Shown: piece after piece, positions 1 to 6,083 of the stretch
How the letters are laid out: each line of letters begins with the position of its first letter
How positions within the stretch are numbered: position 1 is the first letter of the stretch
Virus record (IMG/VR): IMGVR_UViG_3300036913_000020
Span: 1 to 38,841 of that record
Strand: one strand, 5' to 3'
DNA length: 38,841 nucleotides
Source of the DNA: a virus
The notes under the pieces: model-generated
Seen by the model: only the letters and a program-made list of their open reading frames with translations
Database searches by the model: none
Told to the model about the DNA's origin: nothing
Program-made: the position numbers and the translations under genes

Positions 1-18
1 TCTCCGTTCTCGCACCAC

Positions 19-144
19 TACCCGCGAACAAGTGCATGGTACGCATTCATGTTACCTACCGATCCTTTACTCGGCCACCTTCGCGCTCGGATGGCACGCA
101 CAGCCAAGCTCCTCCGCCAGCATCGCTACCCATGGCTCAATCCG
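19..144. repeat. Left copy of 126-bp terminal direct repeat
   Basis: Bases 19-144 are identical to 38716-38841, the last 126 bases of the window. The copy holds nearly all of a tiny minus-strand ORF and the start of a methyltransferase-like ORF. The first 18 bases of the window lie outside the repeat and do not match 38698-38715, so this is not a clean circular overlap. Read on the minus strand, the left copy continues as MHLFAGSGARTE and the right copy as MHLFAGIGGGLL, as if two alleles branch here. Confidence 0.95.
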
Positions 145-147
145 CAT
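67..147 (-). CDS. Tiny conserved-looking ORF, 26 aa
   Basis: Minus-strand ATG at 147 with GGGGAG a few bases upstream, TAA at 67-69. The peptide begins MRIEPWVAMLAEELGC and ends CHPSAKVAE. It follows the ParB-like gene by 12 bases and precedes the methyltransferase start by about 30 bases, so it fits the operon. All but three bases lie in the terminal repeat. I do not recognise a family, and its size leaves a real chance that it is not translated. Confidence 0.45.
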   Translation of the reverse strand: MRIEPWVAMLAEELGCACHPSAKVAE

Positions 148-159
148 GCAGCTCCCCAG

Positions 160-1002
160 TTACGCACGATGTCGATTCTTAAAACTTAGCTTGCGCGCGA
201 GCGCAGTATTTTCACCAAACGTCTTTTGCCGCTGCCTGCCAATCTCGATAGCGCGCAGTTTCACAGAAAGACTCCGTCCCTTGGCCCCGTAGTTGTAGGC
301 GTCCTCGATGATACGCAAGTAGTCCTTGCTGTTGGTCTGCCGCTGCAATAGAGACGGATTCCTAGAGATGCGATGCTGGAAGATCTCCGCATCGAACTCC
401 GGAATTCGCAGCACCATGGATACGGCTGCCACAAAGGCGGACTGAGTAGCAAAGTCGATTCCGCAGCCCTTGCAGAAATCAACGACCCCAGCTACAGCCT
501 CCGCGTGCTTCAGATTGTCAGACACGCGATAGGTCCCGACCTTCACTTTCTTCATCTGGTTCCCGCTTCCGGCTCCTTCTCCTCCGAGAAGCGAAATTGC
601 GGCCCCCTGGGTGAGCCCATGTCTCTTCTTGAACGCAATAACTTTCTGACAGTTCTCATCGCCCGCCTTTGCTCGCGCAATTAGGAAATCCACGATGGAC
701 CAACTAGAGGACGAATCGCCTTCCAACTCCCAAATGTTCGTGTTGGTGTCATCAATCACATACCACACCGCAAGACCAAGGCGCTTTGCATAGTCTAGCC
801 TGTGATGACCACGAATGACCTTCAGAGTCCCTCGACCGTTCCTGACGCACTGAATCGGAGAGGACGGCATGAAGCCGTGATGCTTCATCGACTCAAGAAG
901 CGCCGGGTGTTCCGACATGTCCCGATTCAGCTCGTGCATTTCGAACATGCCGTAGTCCTTCGTCACCTGCAACTTCGGTTTGTTCATGCTATGCGTGCTC
1001 AT
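160..1002 (-). CDS. ParB-like N-terminal domain protein (280 aa)
   Basis: The N-terminal part carries a ParB/sulfiredoxin-fold signature: a segment predicting a target value (residues about 45-60) followed by IRGHHRLDYAKRLG, which corresponds to the GxxR motif region of ParB-type nuclease or CTPase domains. The rest has no recognised domain and ends very basic (KLSFKNRHRA). Phages often carry stand-alone ParB-fold proteins; roles range from partitioning to nuclease or transcription control, and none can be assigned here. ATG at 1002 has GAGGGAG about 8 bases upstream and overlaps the previous gene's stop by 14 bases; ATG at 987 is a second choice. Confidence 0.8.
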   Translation of the reverse strand: MSTHSMNKPKLQVTKDYGMFEMHELNRDMSEHPALLESMKHHGFMPSSPIQCVRNGRGTLKVIRGHHRLDYAKRLGLAVWYVIDDTNTNIWELEGDSSSSWSIVDFLIARAKAGDENCQKVIAFKKRHGLTQGAAISLLGGEGAGSGNQMKKVKVGTYRVSDNLKHAEAVAGVVDFCKGCGIDFATQSAFVAAVSMVLRIPEFDAEIFQHRISRNPSLLQRQTNSKDYLRIIEDAYNYGAKGRSLSVKLRAIEIGRQRQKTFGENTALARKLSFKNRHRA

Positions 1003-1816
1003 CTAACCACTCCCTCACAAAAGCGAGCGCCTGATTGCGCTCTACGTCATCCGTCCTAATTTGCTCAAGGTCCATGATCGCCATGCGCGCAAATTGCAGA
1101 CCGTTCGCAGGAGGACCGAGCCTCCGCAATGCTTGTGATTCTGGAAGCTCTACGATTTCCGGCTCTTCGATTGGTGGCGCTTCCCTGCGCGCTGGGTACT
1201 GCTTGCCGTCTTGGCCTGTCGTGGTCGCGGTCTTCGAGTTGCCATACACCACAACTAGATTGCGTGGCGTCCCGGTCGGACTGTGGTCCGGAGAAGACAG
1301 TGTGGTGCGATTGATACAGGTGTCGGATTCCGACACCTGCGGTGGGTACTGCTTGCCGTCTTGGCCTGTGGTGCGATTGACACAGGTGTCGGATTCCGAC
1401 ACCTGCGGCCTGTGGGCGATCACCATATCAACCCCCACCCCGCACATCGTGGCCACAGCCCGGCTGCTCAGCTTAGGGAACTCCCTCAACGCTATCTCCA
1501 CGCAACGCCGCTTGTCCGCGTTCGTGCGACGCGCCCCCTGTGTCGCGTTGGCCCCGAGCGCGTGCTTCAACGCGGCCACTCTCCCGCCAGGCTCCAGCTT
1601 GGCAGCAATCGTCTTCGCGTTGATCTTCCTGGCCGCGAAGACCCTGTGCCAACCGTCGCCTATCCAGCACTGCGCCCGCGTTCCGAATACCTCGACGGGA
1701 GGGAACTTGTCGCCGGCCACCATCCCCTTCGCGTAGTCGTCCACAACCGCCATATCTATCGACGCCCTGCACTGAATCGATGCGTCCTGATCTATCACAT
1801 CCAGTTCTATGTTCAT
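989..1816 (-). CDS. Second ParB-like protein with inserted repeats and a tail-gene fragment (275 aa)
   Basis: Residues about 1-95 look ParB-like, with IGDGWHRVFAARK matching the GxxRxxA region, and residues 95-130 look helix-turn-helix-like (KRRCVEIALREFPKLSSRAV, then ATMCGVG). ParB-like plus HTH is a common DNA-binding arrangement. The middle is odd: two copies of a 22-residue unit containing QVSESDTC, separated from an extra GQDGKQYP by 28 residues nearly identical to part of the tail-tube protein at 18196-18630. All insertions preserve frame. A GTG at 1846 would extend the ORF, but ATG at 1816 has GAGGT with an 8-base spacer and is preferred. It forms a pair with the next ParB-like gene. 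Confidence 0.8.
   Translation of the reverse strand: MNIELDVIDQDASIQCRASIDMAVVDDYAKGMVAGDKFPPVEVFGTRAQCWIGDGWHRVFAARKINAKTIAAKLEPGGRVAALKHALGANATQGARRTNADKRRCVEIALREFPKLSSRAVATMCGVGVDMVIAHRPQVSESDTCVNRTTGQDGKQYPPQVSESDTCINRTTLSSPDHSPTGTPRNLVVVYGNSKTATTTGQDGKQYPARREAPPIEEPEIVELPESQALRRLGPPANGLQFARMAIMDLEQIRTDDVERNQALAFVREWLDEHA
1218..1300 (-). repeat. 83-bp copy of a tail-tube gene segment
   Basis: These 83 bases match 18299-18381 with one difference (G at 1285, A at 18366; plus-strand bases). Orientation and reading frame are the same in both genes, giving SSPDHSPTGTPRNLVVVYG here and SSPDYSPTGTPRNLVVVYG in the tail-tube protein. The near-identity implies a recent copy or active conversion. 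Confidence 0.95.
1317..1339. repeat. 23-bp palindrome, copy 1
   Basis: Arms CAGGTGTCGGA and TCCGACACCTG flank one central T. It is a perfect inverted repeat inside the ParB-like coding sequence and encodes QVSESDTC. It could be a binding site, for example parS-like or operator-like, or part of a small palindromic mobile element. The function is inference. Confidence 0.85.
1383..1405. repeat. 23-bp palindrome, copy 2
   Basis: Identical to the palindrome at 1317-1339 and 66 bases away from it, about six helical turns, so both sites would face a similar side of the DNA. No third copy was noticed by eye elsewhere in the window. Confidence 0.85.
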
Positions 1817-1846
1817 CTGTGCATACCTCAAGACAAGGCTGCGCAC

Positions 1847-2078
1847 CCCCTTCTCGCCCGCCTCACCTCCGCCCGGCAGTCCCCACGCTTCCGCGAGTGA
1901 CTACAGCTTGCTTAGTCCCCAGCCCAGCCCCGGTGTAGGTCTTGCCACACTCAGAGGGCAGGATGATTGTCCGTCTGTCCCCGGCGTGGGCCTGGATAGG
2001 CGACGCCCTACCGACGCATCGCGCATCACAGGATGTGTCTCGGTTGGATTGTACGATCCCAGACTTAACACGCTGACG
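1847..2078. other. Non-coding leader region
   Basis: No convincing gene is seen between the promoter near 2080-2108 and the ParB-like start at 1816. A 113-residue minus-strand ORF spans 1863-2204, but it runs through the terminator hairpin and lacks recognisable composition. A possible alternative -10 (minus-strand TACAAT, 2048-2053) lies here without a good -35. Confidence 0.4.
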
Positions 2079-2108
2079 ATTGTGAGCTACGGAGCGACTA
2101 CATGTCAA
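2079..2108 (-). promoter_or_regulatory. Predicted promoter for the ParB-like genes
   Basis: Minus-strand TTGACA at 2108-2103 is a perfect -35. CACAAT at 2084-2079 follows after 18 bases and matches 4 of 6 positions of a -10. The site sits directly after the U-tract of the terminator, so it would restart transcription toward the ParB-like genes. The -10 is weak. Confidence 0.45.
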
Positions 2109-2174
2109 GAAGAAAAAGTAACCGGCCGGGTGTGTTAAGCCCACCTTTGCGGTGGAGATGTGCGCCCCGGCCGG
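2107..2174 (-). terminator. Branched Rho-independent-like terminator of the early operon
   Basis: Arms 2166-2174 and 2122-2130 pair over 9 GC bases (CCGGCCGGG type). Inside them a second hairpin, CCACC-GCAAA-GGTGG on the minus strand, lies at 2141-2155. On the minus strand the outer stem is followed by TTACTTTTTCTTC, an interrupted U-tract. It lies downstream of the last genes of the leftward operon. The two-tier stem is unusual for a simple terminator and could also be a stable 3' end or regulatory structure. Confidence 0.6.
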
Positions 2175-2207
2175 CGTACGCCCGCGCAAGTGGAAGTATA
2201 ACACGAG

Positions 2208-2420
2208 TCACCCGCACACAAGGTCAAGCGTTTTCTCGGCAGCCGCCTTTGCGCACGCCAAGCACAACACCACGTCTCCATATCTCCCAAACGTCCACGT
2301 TGGGCAGCGTGAGCATCGCGCCAGGCAGCCGACCCCCTTATCTCCAAGCCCAGACACATGCGCAGGCCAAGGAAAGTGCCAGTCGCAGCCGGTACCATGG
2401 CTGAGCTTGATACCCTGCAC
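2208..2420 (-). CDS. Zinc-ribbon module, possible gene remnant (70 aa)
   Basis: The frame contains CSRCPTWTFGRYGDVVLCLAC, two CxxC pairs that would bind one zinc ion. It is clearly related to the C-terminus of the protein at 38169-38573 (CSRCEKWTFGMYGEAPLCLAC), and the similarity continues into the preceding GLGD/GLGE segment. The GTG at 2420 has AGG five bases upstream, which is a poor start, and the first 20 residues look unlike coding sequence. It may be a degraded or promiscuous copy of that domain after the HNH gene. Confidence 0.45.
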   Translation of the reverse strand: MQGIKLSHGTGCDWHFPWPAHVSGLGDKGVGCLARCSRCPTWTFGRYGDVVLCLACAKAAAEKTLDLVCG

Positions 2421-2442
2421 GATGCCTGGCTGATAGCGTGGC

Positions 2443-2880
2443 TCAGACAACGTGGTGCTCCGCCAGATACGCGAACGGGTCAGGCTTCTCGTGCGTCTGC
2501 ACAGCCCGTAGGCGAAGATCGTCGTAGGCCTCGTCACCGATCCACTCGCGGCAGGCGCGCTCCCACTCAATCGGATGATGGTGTACCCACCTGTGATGTC
2601 CAGAGCAGAGCCCACGAATGTTCAGCTCGTCGAGCGCGATGGATGGGTAGGCGCCGACGCCAAAGATATGAGCACCTTGAAGCACGCCTCCGCAGTTGAA
2701 GTACATCCCGCCCATGACGCAGTGGCCATCTCGCTCGCGTGCGAGCTTGCGGGCTAGGTTTACAGCTTTGATCCACGCCTTGCGCCGAGCGCGCTGGCTC
2801 TGAGGATTTAGACGTCGGCCGCGAGCGATACGCTTGCGTGGCCTTGGAATGCGCTTGGCTGACTTCGGCTGAGGTGTCAT
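2443..2880 (-). CDS. HNH endonuclease-like protein (145 aa)
   Basis: A basic N-terminus (RIPRPRKRIARGRRLNP) is followed by a helix and a treble-clef HNH core: a CxxG/C-containing strand near residues 62-72, LQGAHIFG with the first histidine, LDELNIRGLCSGHHRWVHH with the Asn and His pair, then a closing helix. These residues form the metal-binding and catalytic centre in HNH nucleases. It may act in phage recombination or packaging-linked DNA cutting; the cluster with a NinB-like protein recalls the lambda nin region, where NinG has a similar role. ATG at 2880 overlaps the previous stop as ATGA; a longer frame to 3078 is a shadow of that gene. Confidence 0.75.
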   Translation of the reverse strand: MTPQPKSAKRIPRPRKRIARGRRLNPQSQRARRKAWIKAVNLARKLARERDGHCVMGGMYFNCGGVLQGAHIFGVGAYPSIALDELNIRGLCSGHHRWVHHHPIEWERACREWIGDEAYDDLRLRAVQTHEKPDPFAYLAEHHVV

Positions 2881-3116
2881 GCCTTGGCCTTCCCGGTTAC
2901 GATCGCTCGCATATCGCGCCCCCTGCCCTTCAGAATCCTGCGGATCGTGGGGTTCGCCATGTCTGGCGGCTTCCACCCGTCTCGGTCTGCGTTGGCGCGC
3001 TCGACCCGGATGCGCGTCTCGGCCAGAATCAGCGCCTGACGCCAGGTGCGGGTGTCGCCATGCTTCCAGCGCGCCCACCGCGTGGTCACTCTGCGAGCAA
3101 GTCGCGTTAGGAACAT
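2877..3116 (-). CDS. Hypothetical basic protein (79 aa)
   Basis: Very rich in Arg, Lys and Trp in the first half (RLARRVTTRWARWKHG). The C-terminus MANPTIRRILKGRGRDMRAI resembles a small regulatory or nucleic-acid-binding helix, but no family is recognised. ATG at 3116 has TGAGG with an 8-base spacer and overlaps the hidden membrane ORF upstream by 10 bases; an in-frame ATG at 3209 has no such site. Its stop overlaps the HNH start as ATGA, implying coupled translation. Confidence 0.55.
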   Translation of the reverse strand: MFLTRLARRVTTRWARWKHGDTRTWRQALILAETRIRVERANADRDGWKPPDMANPTIRRILKGRGRDMRAIVTGKAKA

Positions 3117-3241
3117 CGGAGCAGCCTCAGTAGCCGGTCGGTCACGCGCTGGCGCCAGAGACACGCGGAAGGATCGCACACCTCGATCCATAGCCAGACG
3201 GTCACGCATCCGAGCGCCAGAACGACAGCCTCAAGCCACAT
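3107..3241 (-). CDS. Small membrane peptide (44 aa)
   Basis: The minus-strand ATG at 3241 has GGGAG four bases upstream. The peptide starts MWLEAVVLALGCVTVWLWIE, a single hydrophobic helix, and ends with a basic tail (WRQRVTDRLLRLL). It lies between two genes and overlaps both, which fits the coupled-gene chain. The charge distribution suggests an outside N-terminus and an inside basic tail. It could be a lysis-type or regulatory peptide, but there is no direct evidence. Confidence 0.5.
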   Translation of the reverse strand: MWLEAVVLALGCVTVWLWIEVCDPSACLWRQRVTDRLLRLLRCS

Positions 3242-3488
3242 TGTCTCCCTCCCAGCGAGAAAGGCCGGCCCCGAACGTCTCTGCGTCCGGAGCCGGTGTC
3301 ACGTTGGATCGCTTCTGATTAACAGCCGCTCGTGGTTCTCTGGTGGCAGGCCTCCGCTCACGCCTTGGTTTACGCCGGGCACAAGCGCCCGGTGTCACGT
3401 CGTCGTCTACGCTCTCGCAGCGAGGGACCATCGCACCGCTCGCGGATAGGACCATAGGACATCCACATAGAGACCACTGCGCGCTCAT
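3231..3488 (-). CDS. Hypothetical protein (85 aa)
   Basis: Starts with ATG at 3488, overlapping the stop of the zinc-ribbon gene as ATGA. Its stop lies 10 bases inside the next small ORF. The composition is Arg-rich with a central RKPRRERRPATREPR stretch and low complexity, likely disordered. No domain is recognised; support comes mainly from the tight overlaps. Confidence 0.4.
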   Translation of the reverse strand: MSAQWSLCGCPMVLSASGAMVPRCESVDDDVTPGACARRKPRRERRPATREPRAAVNQKRSNVTPAPDAETFGAGLSRWEGDNVA

Positions 3489-3649
3489 CGCTTGCCTCGC
3501 TCTCTCTTGGCCTGCGCCTCGGCCCGTTCCTTGGCGCGTTCCGGCTCCTCGTCTTCAAGCGCGCAGGCCAGGCAGAGCTCGCGGTGCCGAACGGACCGAT
3601 TGGTCGGAGTGAATGGCGTCCCGCAGTCGGCACACAGTTGGCGTTTCAT
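3485..3649 (-). CDS. Small zinc-ribbon protein (54 aa)
   Basis: MKRQLCADCGTPFTP is followed by ELCLACAL, so two CxxC knuckles about 20 residues apart should bind one zinc. A charged tail follows (DEEPERAKERAEAQAKRERG). ATG at 3649 has AGAGGAGG with an ideal spacer; this site lies within the end of the NinB-like gene. One of many such proteins in this genome; probably nucleic-acid or protein binding. Confidence 0.7.
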   Translation of the reverse strand: MKRQLCADCGTPFTPTNRSVRHRELCLACALEDEEPERAKERAEAQAKRERGKR

Positions 3650-4083
3650 CCTATAGCCTCCTCTGGGCATTCATTCGGCTCAGGCAGCCGCGCCTGGTAA
3701 TGGTCCCACGCGAAGGCTCGCGCATCCTTATCGAACGCCGAATACTCCTCGGTTGTCATGGTGCGCGTCGGGATCGGCAGCGCGGTACCAAGTGGCCCCT
3801 CGACACTGCCGCGCAGGATCAGCACGAGCGCGTAATGGGTCTCATCTTTCGAGTATGGATCGAGTCCGGCAGCGACTCGCGGAGCAGACCACAGCTCTTG
3901 GAAGAACGGGACGACGACGCCCCAGTGATAGCCGCGTTGCCGATCACTGTGCAGAGTCTTCTCGGACTGCACGCTCACGACAACGCGGCCGGGCTTCATG
4001 GTCGCGAGCTGCGCGCGCCACCGCGTTGGATCATCCAGCGTGAGCCGATGGTCGGCGGAGATTGCTGCTCGCTGGCGGATCAT
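3646..4083 (-). CDS. NinB-like recombination protein (145 aa)
   Basis: Residues about 20-60 have the basic strand-turn pattern seen in NinB-type proteins (KPGRVVVSVQSEKTLHSD, then QRGYHWGVVVPFF). The C-terminus has the family's closing element MTTEEYSAFDKDARAFAWDH followed by LPEPNE. NinB proteins act with phage recombination systems and bind single-stranded DNA. It sits directly after the RecB-like nuclease, with an ATGA overlap at 4083-4080, which supports a recombination role. Assignment rests on pattern memory rather than a search. Confidence 0.6.
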   Translation of the reverse strand: MIRQRAAISADHRLTLDDPTRWRAQLATMKPGRVVVSVQSEKTLHSDRQRGYHWGVVVPFFQELWSAPRVAAGLDPYSKDETHYALVLILRGSVEGPLGTALPIPTRTMTTEEYSAFDKDARAFAWDHYQARLPEPNECPEEAIG

Positions 4084-4910
4084 GACTCCTCCGCCTTCAT
4101 CGTAACGTTGTCGTCGTGCTCTTCGGCGTCGCTCCACTTCCAGAGATGCAGAGCGGCAGAGAACGCTTCGCAGTAGACGTGCATCTTCTCGGGTTCGATG
4201 TAGAGCACTTCGAAGGCTGGGTCAGTCTCGACCTTCGGCAGCCTCACGATGCAGCCCCAGGGCATCGACTTGAGCTGCTCCATTTCGACCAGGCAGTGAC
4301 CGAGGGCTGCAACTTGCAAGCGCGCCTCTTTGTAAATCGCCTTGCCCGTCTTGTTGTCCTGCACGACGATACCGCGCGATCCGTCCGGGAGAGTCAGCTC
4401 GGCTAGTAAATCGAGCGTCCCGGCGTAGCCGTTGTTTCGTGACCACACGCGCTGCTCGACTCCCATCGGAGCCATGTTGACAATCTTGGCCCAGTCCTGC
4501 CAGGCCATCGCAGCCCACAGGGCCGGGTCGCAGACCTTCGGCTCCTCGCCAACCTCCATTTTCAGATCACGACGCAGCCACCACTCGATCAGCGCGTGAG
4601 TTTGGCTGCCGATGTCTCCGGCCTTTGACAGGAGCTTTTGACTTGCTTTCAGCTTCCCGATGCGCGCGACTAGCGAGGCCTGGTAGGCGTCGCGCGCCAT
4701 CTTCGGCGCAGTCGGCACGCTCTCCCATAAGTCGCAGGCCGCAGAGATGCACGCCTCGCGCTCTACCTTCGCTGCCCAGCCGACCAGTGCCGGCTTCCCG
4801 ATTACCCCGAGAATCGTGGTCACCGAAGGATAGAGTGTTCCATCCACATCATAGAAGCGGGCGCTACTACCGAAGCGGTTCGTGCGCTGTACGCGCTTGG
4901 CGGTTTCCAT
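4080..4910 (-). CDS. RecB/Cas4-like PD-(D/E)XK nuclease (276 aa)
   Basis: The order of motifs fits PD-(D/E)XK exonucleases: SVTTILGVIGKPALVGWA near the N-terminus, GDIGSQTHALIE (a His-containing helix) near residue 100, YAGTLDLLAEL supplying the metal-binding Asp near 168, VVQDNKTGK supplying the Asn/Lys of the active site near 190, and a KEARLQVAALG helix after it. The usual D/E before xK is here within QDNK, so the catalytic acid may be shifted. No Cys cluster for Fe-S is seen. It probably resects ends for single-strand annealing with the SSB-like and NinB-like neighbours. Confidence 0.8.
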   Translation of the reverse strand: METAKRVQRTNRFGSSARFYDVDGTLYPSVTTILGVIGKPALVGWAAKVEREACISAACDLWESVPTAPKMARDAYQASLVARIGKLKASQKLLSKAGDIGSQTHALIEWWLRRDLKMEVGEEPKVCDPALWAAMAWQDWAKIVNMAPMGVEQRVWSRNNGYAGTLDLLAELTLPDGSRGIVVQDNKTGKAIYKEARLQVAALGHCLVEMEQLKSMPWGCIVRLPKVETDPAFEVLYIEPEKMHVYCEAFSAALHLWKWSDAEEHDDNVTMKAEES

Positions 4911-4926
4911 GGATCACTCTCCTGCG

Positions 4927-5430
4927 CTAAAACGGGACCGCTTCCGCGTCTTCGTCTGCTGCGGCTTCGATGTGGTCCTCGACCTTGCGATCACAAACCC
5001 GAACGTAAGATGGGTCCGCGTCGATGCGCTCCTGACCCTTGCCGAGCGGGACGATGGCCTGCACATTCGCGTACTTCTTGCCATTCTCGGCGACGTTGTG
5101 AACGAGTTGGATCTGGCAATTCGCATGCAACAACTTCTCTAGATCGAATTGTTTCAGCTCCTCGGTGGTAAACTTTCGGCCGCGCCATGCCTCCAACAGA
5201 GGACGTAGGCGCCCCTTTTCGTGCAGCGTGTTGGTGAAACGCGCTACTACCAGATGTCGGCGCCCTTCGGAGTCTTTGGTATCTGTCTGCCAACGGATCT
5301 CTGCCTTGAGCTTTTCTCCCCACTGTGTCGGCATCATCCCAAGGTCCACAACGTCACAGCAAACAGCTTGATGCAGCCCTTCTGGCGCAGTCTCGAATTC
5401 GCGTCGATTGTCACGACTGTAGATTGGCAT
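4927..5430 (-). CDS. Single-strand DNA-binding-like protein (167 aa)
   Basis: Alternating charged and hydrophobic strands (HQAVCCDVVDLGMMPTQWGE; RHLVVARFTNTLH) and an acidic tail ending DEDAEAVPF recall phage SSB-like proteins next to recombination nucleases. The terminal Pro-Phe after acidic residues is the partner-binding tip found in bacterial SSB. ATG at 5430 has AAAGGA about 10 bases upstream; an earlier frame start at 5499 lacks this. It is separated by 16 bases from the nuclease gene, so both are probably made together. Confidence 0.6.
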   Translation of the reverse strand: MPIYSRDNRREFETAPEGLHQAVCCDVVDLGMMPTQWGEKLKAEIRWQTDTKDSEGRRHLVVARFTNTLHEKGRLRPLLEAWRGRKFTTEELKQFDLEKLLHANCQIQLVHNVAENGKKYANVQAIVPLGKGQERIDADPSYVRVCDRKVEDHIEAAADEDAEAVPF

Positions 5431-5528
5431 TGACTCTAATCCTTTTCCGCGCCACACTACGGGCGCATCGTTCGTCTCTCTCTCAGCGCCTCTGCCCATC
5501 TCCCGGACAGGGGCGCTCTATCTGCTCC

Positions 5529-6074
5529 TCAGTTCCCGACGCCTGCCAGCCTCTCACCGTTCCATGGGCAGCCATCGGGCGTTTTCGCCGCTAGACAGTA
5601 CCGCGCGTGCCACGCGTCCAACTCGGCTCGATGCTCAGCGTAGCCCTTGCTACAGAGCGCGTAGCCATTGCTCCAGAGCGCGTAGCCCTTGCTCCTGAGC
5701 GCGTCGCCCTTGCTCCAGAGCGGGTAGCCCTTTCTACTGAGCGCGTAGCCATTGCTCCAGAGCGCGTAGCCCTTGCTCCAGAGCGGGTAGCCCTTGCTCC
5801 AGAGCGCGTAGCCCTCGCTACTGAGCGCGTAGCCCTCGCTACAGAGCGCGTAGCCATTGCTCCAGAGCGCGTAGCCCTTGCTCCAGAGCGCGAGCGCTTC
5901 GCGGATCGCCTTTGGTAGCTGGCGGTATTGATATGGAGTCACCTGCCACATGCAGCGCAGGCGCATCGCATGCTCTGACTGGGGCTTGTACTGTAGGATC
6001 ATCTTCTTGCGCGCGGAGTACGTGAGCCCCACGGTCAGTAATCCTTGGTGATGTCCATGACCTAGCAGTAGCAT
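5529..6074 (-). CDS. Protein with 12 heptapeptide repeats (181 aa)
   Basis: Residues 1-61 form a normal-looking domain (ARKKMILQYKPQSEHAMRLR). Residues 62-145 are twelve 7-residue units of the form A/P-L-x-S-K/N/E-G-Y/D, dominated by ALWSKGY. A short tail follows with AWHARYC and CPWNGE. ATG at 6074 has AGGAGAGG upstream. Regular Leu/Trp and Tyr spacing suggests a solenoid or coiled repeat surface. Similar short tandem repeats are seen in other phage proteins, but I cannot name a function. Confidence 0.75.
   Translation of the reverse strand: MLLLGHGHHQGLLTVGLTYSARKKMILQYKPQSEHAMRLRCMWQVTPYQYRQLPKAIREALALWSKGYALWSNGYALCSEGYALSSEGYALWSKGYPLWSKGYALWSNGYALSRKGYPLWSKGDALRSKGYALWSNGYALCSKGYAEHRAELDAWHARYCLAAKTPDGCPWNGERLAGVGN
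5640..5891. repeat. 21-bp tandem repeat, 12 units
   Basis: Twelve 21-bp units, plus-strand core GAGCGCGTAGCCCTTGCTCC with scattered substitutions. The unit is a multiple of three, so copy-number change would lengthen or shorten the encoded protein without a frame shift. Differences are at a few positions (CTC/CTA, GCG/GGG, CTT/ATT), shared between non-adjacent units, as expected from slippage plus conversion. Confidence 0.95.
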
Positions 6075-6083
6075 CGTCCTCTC

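Larger units (their letters stand above)
1193..1408. repeat. 66-bp tandem unit (27 + 39 bp), two copies split by an 84-bp insert
   Basis: Block A (27 bp) lies at 1193-1219 and 1343-1369. Block B (39 bp, one C/T difference) lies at 1304-1342 and 1370-1408. The order is A, 84-bp insert (1220-1303), B, A, B. A plus B is 66 bases (22 codons) and the insert 84 bases (28 codons), so both keep the ParB-like gene open. Each B block contains a 23-bp palindrome. The pattern suggests a tandem duplication into which a tail-gene piece was later inserted, or from which it has not been removed. Confidence 0.9.

Noticed and set aside
19-144. Terminal repeat as a natural phage DNA terminus
   Set aside because: It contains coding sequence and the first 18 bases lie outside it; an assembly overlap or shared locus explains it better. 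Terminal redundancy cannot be excluded.
1863-2204. 113-residue minus-strand ORF before the ParB-like genes
   Set aside because: It passes through the terminator hairpin and promoter, lacks a ribosome site, and shows no domain or protein-like pattern.
5591-5918. ORFs in other frames of the 21-bp repeat on both strands
   Set aside because: Repeats with a unit divisible by three keep several frames open. Only the 5529-6074 frame has a ribosome site and a non-repeat domain.
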